This document shows positions 28,124 to 35,750 of a stretch of 64,000 bases of DNA, piece after piece. The DNA lies in NCBI RefSeq assembly GCF_016775155.1, contig NZ_JAEUGD010000042.1:648100-712099 (forward strand), read 5' to 3'. The stretch is from Fulvivirga marina. Lineage in GTDB: Bacteria; Bacteroidota; Bacteroidia; Cytophagales; Cyclobacteriaceae. Every line of letters starts with the position of its first letter. The stretch's first letter is position 1. Made by a program: the position numbers and the translations under genes. Under the pieces are notes generated by a model. The model did not search any database, had not been told where the DNA came from, and saw nothing but the letters and a program-made list of their open reading frames with translations.

Positions 28124-28675
28124 ATGACTAAGTTTGTTAAGGATAAAAGTGCTAACATCCTTAATTTTTTGGCAATGAACAGAGTTGTAGCTCAATTTTC
28201 TCGGGTGAAGAAGGGAAATGATCGGTCGGGGGTATTAAATATTTCCAATGATGTTTTTGCTGATTTTTTTGAAGAGCTTAATGAACGAGAAATTCATTAT
28301 TTGGCAGTTGGGGATATTGCAGGTGCATATCATGGCTATCCGAGAACTAGCGGGGGCCTTGAACTATGGCTGTCTCATGATGACGAAAACATACAAAAAA
28401 TACAGCACTTGTTAGAATTAGGGGCACCGATAAATGCGGATAGTGAGGGAAGGGTTGTTAAATTTCGTGGTGAAACTTTTAAGCTTACCATATACCTTCA
28501 AATGTTGCACTATACTCAGCAGGATTTTTGCCGTTGTCATTCAGAATCGGAGTTAGCCGTTGTTTTGAATACTACCATACCGGTGCTTGGAAAAAAGGAC
28601 TATACTCGTGAAATGGGGATACCATCAAAAACGGGAAATAGAAAAATGATCAAGAACCAGGAAAGTCAGAACTAA
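28124..28675 (+). CDS. degenerate nucleotidyltransferase-like protein
   Basis: 183 aa from the ATG at 28124; a TTG at 28067 would add 19 residues. The segment VFADFFEELNEREIHYLAVGDIAGAYHGYPRTSGGLELWL follows the pattern of small Bacteroidota nucleotidyltransferases (F...LN...V.YLVVGG.AV..HGY.R.TGDLDIW). The second Gly of VGG is Asp, and the two catalytic acids of GDLDIW are replaced by GGLELW. The downstream FRGETFKLTIYLQM strand fits the same fold. The fold is probably kept with catalysis lost. I see no toxin-antitoxin partner beside it. Confidence 0.5.
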   Translation: MTKFVKDKSANILNFLAMNRVVAQFSRVKKGNDRSGVLNISNDVFADFFEELNEREIHYLAVGDIAGAYHGYPRTSGGLELWLSHDDENIQKIQHLLELGAPINADSEGRVVKFRGETFKLTIYLQMLHYTQQDFCRCHSESELAVVLNTTIPVLGKKDYTREMGIPSKTGNRKMIKNQESQN

Positions 28676-28801
28676 TTGGCGTGTTGTAAAACTTATGCTT
28701 GGGTTGACCGTTTAAATAAATGTATAAAAATATTAAGTCCGGGAACTCTACTAAACAGGTGAAAGTGCTGGTTTATGTAGGCCTTCCCGGCACCAATTAC
28801 C

Positions 28802-29380
28802 TCACATTAAATCAAATTTCTTTCCCATATCACTTAGTGTTCTATTAAGGCTACGTGCAGTTACACCAAGATAATTGGCTATATCCTGTTTTGAGATATG
28901 CTGTAATAATTCGGGAAATTCATTCATAAGCCGAAGAAGTTTATCTTCTATGGTATGAGACTGATTGTACCCATGTCTGATAGCCTTGTATTTTACTTTA
29001 TTGGCAAATGCTTTAAGTATCAACTCATTGAATTTACTGTTTGATCTCAAAAGCTTATGAAACTTATCTCCTTTAATTTCAAATACTTGTAAGTCAGTGA
29101 TGGCTTCTATAGAACAAAAGCTAAGGTGCTCATTGATTGTTTCGATCTCACCAAAAATCTCCCCATCAGAAAAAAACTCCTGGATAAAATCCTTTCCATT
29201 ATCCTCACTTAAATAGCATTTTGCTATACCACTTTTTATAATAAAAACAGAGAAAACCTTTTTGCCCTGCTTAATTAGACTTTGTTTAGGAGAGTAGTTT
29301 TCTAAGAAGAAATGGTTGAAACTTTCAGTCTCATAAAGCCTGCTTACAAACGCTAATAAATCTTTGTTTATTCTTACCAT
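28802..29380 (-). CDS. Crp/Fnr-family transcriptional regulator
   Basis: 192 aa with an N-terminal cyclic-nucleotide-binding-type beta roll (SVFIIKSGIAKCYL, FFSDGEIFGEIETI), a dimerisation helix, and a C-terminal winged helix with the recognition segment ISKQDIANYLGVTARSLNRTL. The canonical cAMP-binding Arg-Ser pair is not evident, so the ligand is uncertain. A 12-bp palindrome lies 12 bp upstream of its start codon and may be an autoregulatory operator. The gene diverges from the HD-domain gene. Confidence 0.88.
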   Translation of the reverse strand: MVRINKDLLAFVSRLYETESFNHFFLENYSPKQSLIKQGKKVFSVFIIKSGIAKCYLSEDNGKDFIQEFFSDGEIFGEIETINEHLSFCSIEAITDLQVFEIKGDKFHKLLRSNSKFNELILKAFANKVKYKAIRHGYNQSHTIEDKLLRLMNEFPELLQHISKQDIANYLGVTARSLNRTLSDMGKKFDLM

Positions 29381-29392
29381 ATTTTACCGGAG

Positions 29393-29404
29393 GGACAAAT
29401 GTCC
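29393..29404. promoter_or_regulatory. palindromic candidate operator GGACAAATGTCC
   Basis: GGACA-AA-TGTCC is a perfect 5+5 inverted repeat with a 2-bp centre, located 12 bp upstream of the Crp/Fnr ATG and about 80 bp upstream of the HD gene. Its dyad form suits a dimeric winged-helix regulator. Binding by the neighbouring protein is an inference. Confidence 0.45.
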
Positions 29405-29485
29405 TTTGTTATGAAAAGTGGTTGCTTTTCCTTTGCAAAAAAGAAATGACCGGTTAAGGTCTTACAAAGATAAAATTAATCAAAG

Positions 29486-30061
29486 ATGCAACTAGATAAC
29501 TTGTCAAAGCAGTTAGAATTTATCAAGGAGATTGATAAGATCAAATATATTCAGCGCAAGACTCGTCTGTTCAATAGTGACAGAAATGAGAATGATGCTG
29601 AACATAGCTGGCACCTTGCCGTGATGGCACTTGTGTTGGTAGAGCACTCCAATGAAGATATTGATTTGTTAAAAGTTCTTAAAATGGTGTTGATCCATGA
29701 TATTGTAGAGATAGATGCAGGGGATACATTTTTGTTTGATAGTCAAAGAGATGATTCTAAAGAGTCGGAAGCGTTAGCTGCAAGACGCATATTTGGAATG
29801 TTGCCTGAGAAACAGGCAGAGGAGTTTATGGCTATTTGGGAAGAATTTGAAGAAGGTAGTACTCCTGAGGCCAAATTTGCCCATTCTCTTGATAGGTTAG
29901 AGCCCGTTTTGCAAAACGATTCAAATAATGGAGGTACTTGGGCGGAGCATGATGTGCCTCATGAAAAGGTGATCAAGAAGGTCAGCGTAATGAACAACGG
30001 TTCGACGATATTGTGGAGCCATGCTGAGAAATTGATAGGAAGGTTTTATTCTGAGGAGTGA
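29486..30061 (+). CDS. HD-domain 5'-deoxynucleotidase-like hydrolase (YfbR/HDDC2 type)
   Basis: 191-aa phosphohydrolase. The HD metal ligands are readable: H40 in DAEHSWH, H71-D72 in LIHDIVEID and D136 in SLDRLEP, in the order of the HD_3 family (E. coli YfbR, human HDDC2), which dephosphorylates nucleoside monophosphates. Divergent from the Crp/Fnr gene. The region just after the stop holds the left half of a palindrome interrupted by an insertion sequence. Confidence 0.85.
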   Translation: MQLDNLSKQLEFIKEIDKIKYIQRKTRLFNSDRNENDAEHSWHLAVMALVLVEHSNEDIDLLKVLKMVLIHDIVEIDAGDTFLFDSQRDDSKESEALAARRIFGMLPEKQAEEFMAIWEEFEEGSTPEAKFAHSLDRLEPVLQNDSNNGGTWAEHDVPHEKVIKKVSVMNNGSTILWSHAEKLIGRFYSEE

Positions 30062-30118
30062 CGGCTTGAAAATTGCGTTCAGTCTCGGGGCGACTGCTGG
30101 TACGGTCGGCCTTATTAC

Positions 30119-30136
30119 CTGTAGCTGGTGCGAGCT
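30119..30136. repeat. left half of a palindrome split by the insertion sequence
   Basis: CTGTAGCTGGTGCGAGCT (30119-30136) is complementary, with one G-U pair, to AGCTCGCATCAGCTACAG at 31549-31566. If the insertion sequence and one target duplication are removed, the two arms are separated by only TGT, giving an 18-bp hairpin. It may be a terminator for the HD gene or a REP-like element. Confidence 0.75.
30127..30136 (+). repeat. target-site duplication, left copy
   Basis: GGTGCGAGCT, identical to 31536-31545, immediately outside the left inverted repeat. Ten bp is in the range typical for IS4-family elements. Confidence 0.9.
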
Positions 30137-30211
30137 CAATGCCGTTAAGTTAAGGTAATTTGGATTTTTTTTGGTATTATAGAAGAGTAATAAGAAGAAA
30201 GTAGGAATCGG

Positions 30212-30237
30212 AGCCCTGTTTATAGAAGGGCTTTTTT
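30212..30237 (+). terminator. terminator-like hairpin inside the left end of the IS
   Basis: AGCCCT (30212-30217) / AGGGCT (30227-30232) with a 9-nt loop and six T (30232-30237), 24 bp before the transposase ATG. Such hairpins commonly shield transposase genes from outside transcription. Confidence 0.65.
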
Positions 30238-30261
30238 AAAACACAATAAAAACTATTGATA

Positions 30262-31516
30262 ATGAGTGATTTATCAATAGGAGTAAAACTGATCCTAAGG
30301 CATTCACCCGTACCAGAAAACTTTCTTTCAAAGGGCTCCTACTCAATATAGCAAGCTTTACAAGACCCGGGGTTCAAACAGAATTAGATCGATTTTTTAA
30401 AGCCATCTCCAATTCATCAACTTCATTTGAATCGATATCTAAAAGTGCATTTACGCAATCCCGAAGAAAATTAAAACCAGATGCCTTTATTGAGTTAAGA
30501 AGAAACCAACTGGAATACTTTAACCAATTTGCACCTGATAAAAGGAGGTAGAAAGAGAAAAGAGTAGTTGCAATTGATGGCAGCCTTTTAAATTTGCCGC
30601 ATACTGATGAAGTAAAAGCTGGATTTGGATCTGTCAAAAACCAACATGAAGATGTGGTAAGTGCAAGATGTTCATTTGCGTATGATGTGTACAATGAATT
30701 GATATTAGATGCATCTATTGCACCGAGAAGAAGCTGTGAAAAAGAGTCGGCCCTTAATCACTTATCCAGGCTAAACCCCTCCAGCGATATACTGGTTTTC
30801 GACAGAGGCTATCCAAGTCAGTGGCTGATGGGTTTACTTGATAAGAAGGGCTTTAAATTTTGTTTTCGCTTAAGCACTGCCTGGAAAAAGATACAGGTGA
30901 TCATATGAATAGCAGTAAAGATGATATAGACTGGACGATGGTTAGGTCCTCCAATCGGGAATGGGGTAAGCTCAAAACTTATGGATTGGGTAGAAAATTG
31001 GAAGGATTGAGATTACTATCCATATCATTATCATCAGGAGAAAAGGAAATACTAATAACCAATTTGACTGATCGTAAAAACTATAGCATTGATGACATAA
31101 AAGAACTTTATAATCTACGATGGGGAGTGGAAGAGGGGTATAAATCCTTTAAAAAAGTATTACATATTGAGCACTTCTCTGGTAGAACAGTACAGGCAAT
31201 AAATCAAGACTTTCATGCGCGGGTTTTCATGTTGAATATGGCATCCATTATAAGAAAGCAGGGCTTATACTTTTCAAAGTCCTCACCCATAAACAAGAAA
31301 AGGCATAGATATACGGTAAGTAAAACACAAGCTATCGCAAAAACTAAAGATTTTTTGCTCGATATCTTCTATAGCAAAAGGTTAAGAAAAATTATTCAAC
31401 AAATGCTGAAAATATTAAATAGAAGACTTGAAATGATACGGCCGGGCAGATCCTTTCCAAGGCCTAAAACATCTTCAAGGAGAAGAAGTAAAATTATCAA
31501 TTTAAAAGGTATTTAA
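30262..31516 (+). pseudogene. IS4-family transposase, broken by one stop and two frameshifts
   Basis: The coding parts read DPKAFTRTRKLSF..., then VVAIDGSLLNLP (first DDE Asp), ILVFDRGYPS (second Asp) and YNLRWGVEEGYKSFK, an exact Y-2-R-3-E-6-K signature. The frame is interrupted by a one-base shift just after the ATG at 30262 (around 30283), an in-frame TAG at 30549-30551 (DKRR-stop-KEKRV), and another shift near 30895-30905, where FCFRLSTAWKKIQ continues in a new frame as DHMNSSKDD. The C-terminal frame then runs intact to 31516. Three lesions argue for decay and against programmed frameshifting. Confidence 0.9.
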
Positions 31517-31535
31517 GCTTAACTTAACGACATTG

Positions 31536-31545
31536 GGTGCGAGCT
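31536..31545 (+). repeat. target-site duplication, right copy
   Basis: GGTGCGAGCT, identical to the left copy at 30127-30136, immediately outside the right inverted repeat. Confidence 0.9.
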
Positions 31546-31548
31546 TGT

Positions 31549-31566
31549 AGCTCGCATCAGCTACAG
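31549..31566. repeat. right half of the palindrome split by the insertion sequence
   Basis: AGCTCGCATCAGCTACAG, the partner of 30119-30136. TAAG just outside it also mirrors the CTTA upstream of the left arm, though with a bulge. Confidence 0.75.
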
Positions 31567-31607
31567 TAAGTGCCAATCGATTTGCATCATACTTATCCAA
31601 GGTATTT

Positions 31608-32231
31608 TTAATGGCTCTTTTTAAAGGTGGAGTTTTTCCATACACGCATCATCTCCTTTTTGTGTTCTTCATCGTTATAATTGATACTTACCCCAAAATC
31701 AAAACCATTGATGTGTCTGCTGTACATGTTCTGATTGAGTATGACCTCACCTCCATTTCCATATACCGTAATTTTAAATAAAGCAAAGTTTAGCCCGTCG
31801 ACAACTTCTGAGGATGACGAGGTATCTATCTTGATACCTTGATTTATATAGGTTTGATAAAGTAATTCTTTTAACGCAGCGTTGTTATCTTCCCATTCTC
31901 CTTCATAGCTCAGTGGGAATGGTTCGGAGCTGGATTGGAAAATGTTGAAGCTATTTTTTTGAAAACTGATCAAATGCTTTAGTCCACTATAGTTAATACT
32001 ATCTTTCATAACCTCCTGCATAGCTTGTTTGCCCTTTTCATCATTGGCATCCAATTGATCTTTTTTTACTATTTCCCATCCCTTAGGGATTTCAATTGTC
32101 CAGCCTATTTCATGGCTACGATAAATATTTCCTTTGATTAGCCCCTCATCGGTTTGCTTGGCAGGTTTACTTTTATTGCAGGAAAGGAACATTGAAAAGA
32201 GAAGTATAGTTGCTATTGATTTGTAAGGCAT
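31608..32231 (-). CDS. hypothetical lipoprotein
   Basis: 207 aa. The lipobox FLSC gives lipidated C18, so it is an envelope lipoprotein. The mature part begins with a stretch rich in Lys and Thr, then GWTIEIPKGWEI, a pattern seen at the start of PsbP-like or DUF1795-like beta-sheet domains; the match is too weak to name. No catalytic motif is visible. It lies downstream of two micro-ORFs on the same strand with a 118-bp gap. Function unknown. Confidence 0.7.
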   Translation of the reverse strand: MPYKSIATILLFSMFLSCNKSKPAKQTDEGLIKGNIYRSHEIGWTIEIPKGWEIVKKDQLDANDEKGKQAMQEVMKDSINYSGLKHLISFQKNSFNIFQSSSEPFPLSYEGEWEDNNAALKELLYQTYINQGIKIDTSSSSEVVDGLNFALFKITVYGNGGEVILNQNMYSRHINGFDFGVSINYNDEEHKKEMMRVWKNSTFKKSH

Positions 32232-32315
32232 GAATGCTGTTTTGGGTTTGCAGAAAAGCTTAATCTACAAATTAATAGACAAACTTATAATTGTTAGTGG
32301 GAGAATATGGTTTTG

Positions 32316-32336
32316 AGTTGGTGTTGATTACCAACT
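32316..32336. repeat. short hairpin downstream of the micro-ORF pair
   Basis: AGTTGGT (32316-32322) / ACCAACT (32330-32336), 7 bp with a 7-nt loop, 13 bp past the stop of the small - strand ORF. There is no T-run, so its role as a terminator is uncertain. Confidence 0.3.
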
Positions 32337-32349
32337 GGATAAGGATTTT

Positions 32350-32502
32350 CTAGATATTATACACCTTCATCGACCTGTTAAACTCGCCTGGGGTAAAGCC
32401 GATAATCAGGTTTTTATATGTTAACCCTATCCTTTGGCAAGTCCTGCATTGGGTTATGATGCCGCTTCTTGGGATCATGAGTTTTTTAATGTCACATTTC
32501 AT
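32350..32502 (-). CDS. 50-aa Cys-pair micro-protein (possibly DUF6686-like)
   Basis: From the ATG at 32502 the protein reads MKCDIKK..., with a CRTCQRIGLTYKNLIIGFT segment. A CxxC pair followed by a hydrophobic F.N....F..EF pattern is reminiscent of small Bacteroidota CxxC proteins such as DUF6686. Its start overlaps the stop of the upstream micro-ORF as ATGA, which suggests translational coupling and supports both being real. The C terminus seems short (ends RSMKVYNI), so it could be a truncated copy. Confidence 0.4.
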   Translation of the reverse strand: MKCDIKKLMIPRSGIITQCRTCQRIGLTYKNLIIGFTPGEFNRSMKVYNI

Positions 32503-32651
32503 TTTTGACTGGGAGTTATTGCGTTTTTCAAATAAGGACATTTTGACTCTTCAATGATTGACCTGATCCTGGTCTTGTTTTTATGCTTGTCTTCAAGTTC
32601 CCGATTCAGTTGAGCCATTAGGGTGTCGTAATTATTGTATTCCATAGTCAT
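32499..32651 (-). CDS. 50-aa hypothetical protein, coupled to the next micro-ORF
   Basis: From the ATG at 32651: MTMEYNNYDTLMAQLNRELEDKH, largely charged and probably helical, with one Cys. The frame is open back to 32750, but the residues before this Met look unstructured and the chosen start suits a short protein; initiation two codons later (MEYNN) is equally possible. It overlaps the following ORF by 4 bp (ATGA). No family recognised. Confidence 0.4.
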   Translation of the reverse strand: MTMEYNNYDTLMAQLNRELEDKHKNKTRIRSIIEESKCPYLKNAITPSQK

Positions 32652-32919
32652 TGAGTTTTGGTGCTTTGATTGACCCTGTACAGCCGCATGTCTTAATATG
32701 TATGCAGGATCAATAAGGACTTTATTATTTAGATTAATTATAAATAGCATAAAGCTGCTAGTAAACTTTTAAACTGTCAATGCCTATTTTTAGCGATTTT
32801 AATCACTAGAGGTAGGTAATTAGCTCAGGTTCACACCAGGATTCCATACTTCATTTCAGAATGAAATGTCAGAGAATACTACCCGCTACCTTAGCACCAA
32901 CATCAACATTTTGAGTTCA

Positions 32920-33381
32920 ATGAAATACACAACAAGAGTGGTTTGGAATAAGGGGCCAGAGGAGCTGTTTACCGATAATAAGTATAGTCGGAGGCATCAA
33001 TGGTCTTTTGATGGAGGCTTAGATGTTAAGGCATCTTCATCACCTCATGTGATACCAGTACCCTTGTCTGATGAATCTGCTGTTGACCCAGAGGAGGCTT
33101 TTGTTGCAGCACTTTCCAGTTGTCACATGCTCTTTTTTCTTTCCCTGGCAGCGAAGGAAACTTATGTGGTCGAAACCTATGAGGATCAGGCAGAGGGAGT
33201 TATGGAGGAAAATGAAAATGGTAAAATGGCTATGATCAGCGTAACCTTAAAACCCAGAATTGTTTTTTCAGAACAGCATAAAGTTCCCGATTTAAGTGAG
33301 GTGGAGGCATTGCATGAAAAAGCGCACAATAGCTGTTTTTTGGCTAATTCAGTACAATCAAAAATTAATATTAATTTATAA
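32920..33381 (+). CDS. OsmC/Ohr-family peroxidase
   Basis: 153 aa from the ATG at 32920 (MKYTTRVVW); an upstream ATG at 32866 would add 18 non-conserved residues. The two redox Cys of the OsmC fold are in place: one in VAALSSCHMLFFLSLA and one in AHNSCFLANSV. A Glu next to the first helix (DPEEAFVAA) is also conserved. Likely reduces organic hydroperoxides with a thiol. First of four closely spaced + strand genes. Confidence 0.88.
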   Translation: MKYTTRVVWNKGPEELFTDNKYSRRHQWSFDGGLDVKASSSPHVIPVPLSDESAVDPEEAFVAALSSCHMLFFLSLAAKETYVVETYEDQAEGVMEENENGKMAMISVTLKPRIVFSEQHKVPDLSEVEALHEKAHNSCFLANSVQSKININL

Positions 33382-33391
33382 AAGTTGCATT

Positions 33392-33787
33392 ATGAAAGAT
33401 TTGGTAATACGTTTAAATGATAAGCCAGGGGCTCTGGCAGACATGGGTGAAGCTCTGGCAAGTGCAGGGGTAAGTGTAGAAGGTGGCGGAGCCTGGGTGG
33501 TTAACAGTGAAGGAGTAGCCCACTTTTTGGTTGAAGATGGTGAGAAAGCCCGAATGGCATTGGAGGAAAAGGGCATAGAGGTTGTTCGGGTAAATGAAAC
33601 ATTAGTGCAGCGTCTTAAGCAGGATCAGCCAGGCCAATTGGGGAAGATAACCAGAGCCATGGAAAAAGCTGGAGTAAATATAGAAGTACTCTATAGTGAC
33701 CACGATAATCAACTTATATTAGTGGTAGATGATTATGAAAAGGGTAAAGTAGTCTCTGATAACTGGACCCGTGGTGTATATGCATAA
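33392..33787 (+). CDS. ACT-domain protein
   Basis: 131 aa from the ATG at 33392. Two ACT-like units follow each other: LVIRLNDKPGALADMGEALASAGV at the start and LKQDQPGQLGKITRAMEKAGVNIEVLY after residue about 72. There is no catalytic domain, so it is probably an amino-acid-sensing or stand-alone regulatory protein. It starts 10 bp after the OsmC stop and ends 7 bp before the ArsR-type regulator. Confidence 0.8.
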   Translation: MKDLVIRLNDKPGALADMGEALASAGVSVEGGGAWVVNSEGVAHFLVEDGEKARMALEEKGIEVVRVNETLVQRLKQDQPGQLGKITRAMEKAGVNIEVLYSDHDNQLILVVDDYEKGKVVSDNWTRGVYA

Positions 33788-33794
33788 ATAATTT

Positions 33795-34484
33795 ATGGAA
33801 GAATTGGAAAATCAGTTTAGCCAAATTGCGGTGCTCATAGGGGATAAAGCACGCTCAATAATGCTCTGGAATCTTTTGGATGGCAGAGCCTATACCGCTA
33901 CGGAGCTGTCGGTGTGTGCCAATATTTCACCTCAATCCGCCAGCAATCATTTAGCTAAACTGGTTGATGCCAATATCCTTTCTATCAGCAAGCAAGGCAG
34001 GCACAGGTATTACAATTTTAAGAATGATGCCGTAGCACAGGTAGTAGAGTCTATGGCAAGTCTTCTGCCTTTACAGGATGAGGGTAAACCGAAAGTTAAG
34101 CCCGTACCCCCAGGTATAGCCTATGCCCGAACCTGTTATGATCACGTAGCAGGAAGGTTAGGTGTAAGTTTAACAGAATCGTTAGAAGCTAATGGTTTCA
34201 TAAAAGCCTCAGGGAAGGAATATGATCTTACAGATAAAGGGCGGGAGTGGTTTCATACTTTAGGTGTAGATACCGAAGGTTTGAAACAGCAAAAACGATC
34301 TTTTGCCCATCAATGCCTGGATTGGAGTGAGAGAAGGTCTCACCTGGCCGGTGCCTTGGGTGCATCGATGTTACAAGTTATGCTCCAAAAAGACTGGGTC
34401 AGGAAAAAGAATAATACCCGTGAGCTACTCATCACTCCTAAAGGTAAGTTGGAACTGAGCGATCTGTTGAAGCTGAAAATATAA
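33795..34484 (+). CDS. ArsR-type winged-helix regulator with long C-terminal domain
   Basis: 229 aa. Residues 1-85 form an ArsR-like HTH (RSIMLWNLLDGRAYTATELS, ISPQSASNHLAKLVDANILSI, GRHRYYNF wing). No metal-binding CxC motif is seen in helix alpha3. The about 130-residue remainder (GIAYARTCYDHVAGRLGVSL...) recurs with such regulators and ends in a second wHTH-like part. It likely controls its own operon with OsmC, ACT and DinB genes. Confidence 0.85.
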   Translation: MEELENQFSQIAVLIGDKARSIMLWNLLDGRAYTATELSVCANISPQSASNHLAKLVDANILSISKQGRHRYYNFKNDAVAQVVESMASLLPLQDEGKPKVKPVPPGIAYARTCYDHVAGRLGVSLTESLEANGFIKASGKEYDLTDKGREWFHTLGVDTEGLKQQKRSFAHQCLDWSERRSHLAGALGASMLQVMLQKDWVRKKNNTRELLITPKGKLELSDLLKLKI

Positions 34485-34524
34485 TCCTTTTACTTTCAAT
34501 TATTTAAATTTATTAGAACTGGCA

Positions 34525-34995
34525 ATGAATGCGAGAGAAGTTATACTATTGAATTTTTCTGAAACAAGAAGACGCAGTATTAAGCTGTGGCGGGCAATAC
34601 CTCATGAATTTCTGGGGTGGCGACCGGATAAAGAGGCCTTTACCATTATAGAAATGATTCGACACGTGCTTGAAGGTGAACACCTATTTCATAAAATAAT
34701 TGAAAACAGAGGTAATTTGGGTGATTATAACTCACCCTGGCTCGGGGAGGAATATACTGATGTGAGTAATGAACTGCGATTTGCTGATCAATACAGGTCA
34801 AGATTTATGAGTATGGTTGAAAATCTGGAAGAGGAAGAGTTGGAAAACGTAGAGATTGTAAGGACTGAAGTGGGACAGCGTAAAAAACTGGGCGACTACC
34901 TCAACCGGATGGCCTACCATGAATCGGTGCATACCGGGCAGATGCTGGCATACCTGAGAACCTTGAATATAGGCAGGCCGTTGGTGTGGGATTAA
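34525..34995 (+). CDS. DinB-family protein (DinB_2-like)
   Basis: 156-aa four-helix bundle protein. Candidate metal ligands are a His in EMIRHVLEGEH and the pair in AYHESVHTGQML near the C terminus, matching the three-His DinB/YfiT pattern. Family members include thiol transferases that use bacillithiol or other thiols. The gene ends one base before the stop of the converging LytTR gene. Confidence 0.82.
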   Translation: MNAREVILLNFSETRRRSIKLWRAIPHEFLGWRPDKEAFTIIEMIRHVLEGEHLFHKIIENRGNLGDYNSPWLGEEYTDVSNELRFADQYRSRFMSMVENLEEEELENVEIVRTEVGQRKKLGDYLNRMAYHESVHTGQMLAYLRTLNIGRPLVWD

Positions 34996-34996
34996 G

Positions 34997-35749
34997 TTAC
35001 GATAAGGCCATCATTCTTTCCATAAACTCATCGCGCTTGCTTTGAGAGATAGCTATCTGAGTGCTGTCATTCATCAGGATGTAGCCGCCCTCTGATTTTA
35101 CAAACTTTTTGACCTCATGCAGGTTGATCAGGAAGCTATTGTGTACACGCATGAAATTGTGGTCAGAAAGCAGGTTCTCATATTCTTTCAGGTTTTTACT
35201 TACGATCAACTTTACATCAGGCTTGATGCTGAAATTGGTATAGGAACCGTTGGCCTCACAGTGCGATATGTTTTGTATATCTATAAACTCGAGGCCTTCA
35301 GATGTTGCCAGACATATCTTTTTGCGTTGATTGGGTTTGTTACCCATGTTCTTGAGTAGCAGGTTTAGCTGTTTTGATGACTCCGCCTTGTCCAACCTCT
35401 CTCTTGCTTTTTCCAGAGCTTCCTGTAGCTCATCTATATCTATAGGCTTAAGAAGGTAGTCCAGAGAACTAAATTTGATGGCTTTTATGGCATATTGTTC
35501 AAAGGCTGTGGTGAAAATGACATCGAAGTTTCGTTCTTTGATCCGGTTGAGTACGTCAAAGCCAGTACCTGTTTGAAGCTCGATATCCAAAAATATCAAA
35601 TCTGGTTTAACTTTGTTGATGAGAGCTACGGCATCGTCTACATTACCTGCCATGCCAAGTACATTTACGTCATTACAAAACTCTAAAAGTAGTGACTTTA
35701 GTGTCTCTTGGCTTCGTACTTCATCTTCTATTATTACTACATTTAGCAT
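34997..35749 (-). CDS. LytTR-family response regulator
   Basis: 250 aa. N-terminal receiver with phospho-acceptor D55 (LIFLDIEL), acidic pocket IEDE and Lys in LKPI. C-terminal LytTR DNA-binding domain (KICLATSEGLEFIDIQNISHCEANGSYTNF...). It starts one base after the stop of the 7TMR histidine kinase gene on the same strand, which strongly suggests that this kinase is its partner. Confidence 0.93.
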   Translation of the reverse strand: MLNVVIIEDEVRSQETLKSLLLEFCNDVNVLGMAGNVDDAVALINKVKPDLIFLDIELQTGTGFDVLNRIKERNFDVIFTTAFEQYAIKAIKFSSLDYLLKPIDIDELQEALEKARERLDKAESSKQLNLLLKNMGNKPNQRKKICLATSEGLEFIDIQNISHCEANGSYTNFSIKPDVKLIVSKNLKEYENLLSDHNFMRVHNSFLINLHEVKKFVKSEGGYILMNDSTQIAISQSKRDEFMERMMALS

Positions 35750-35750
35750 C

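Larger units (their letters stand above)
30137..31535 (+). mobile_element. IS4-family insertion sequence, 1399 bp, transposase inactivated
   Basis: The ends are imperfect inverted repeats: CAATGCCGTTAAGTTAAGG (30137-30155) against the reverse complement of 31517-31535, matching at 17 of 19 positions. The element is bounded by perfect 10-bp direct repeats. It contains one transposase frame with DDE and YREK signatures of IS4, broken by a stop and frameshifts. Intact ends and target duplication with a broken transposase suggest a fairly recent insertion that may still move only if a related transposase acts in trans. Confidence 0.92.

Noticed and set aside
28739..28794. CCGGGAA...TTCCCGG dyad between converging genes
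   Set aside because: Only 7 bp with a loop of over 30 nt and no T-run; too weak to list as a terminator.
30549..30905. Programmed frameshifting or stop read-through in the transposase
   Set aside because: There are three separate lesions of different kinds, and none has a slippery run or hairpin; decay is simpler.
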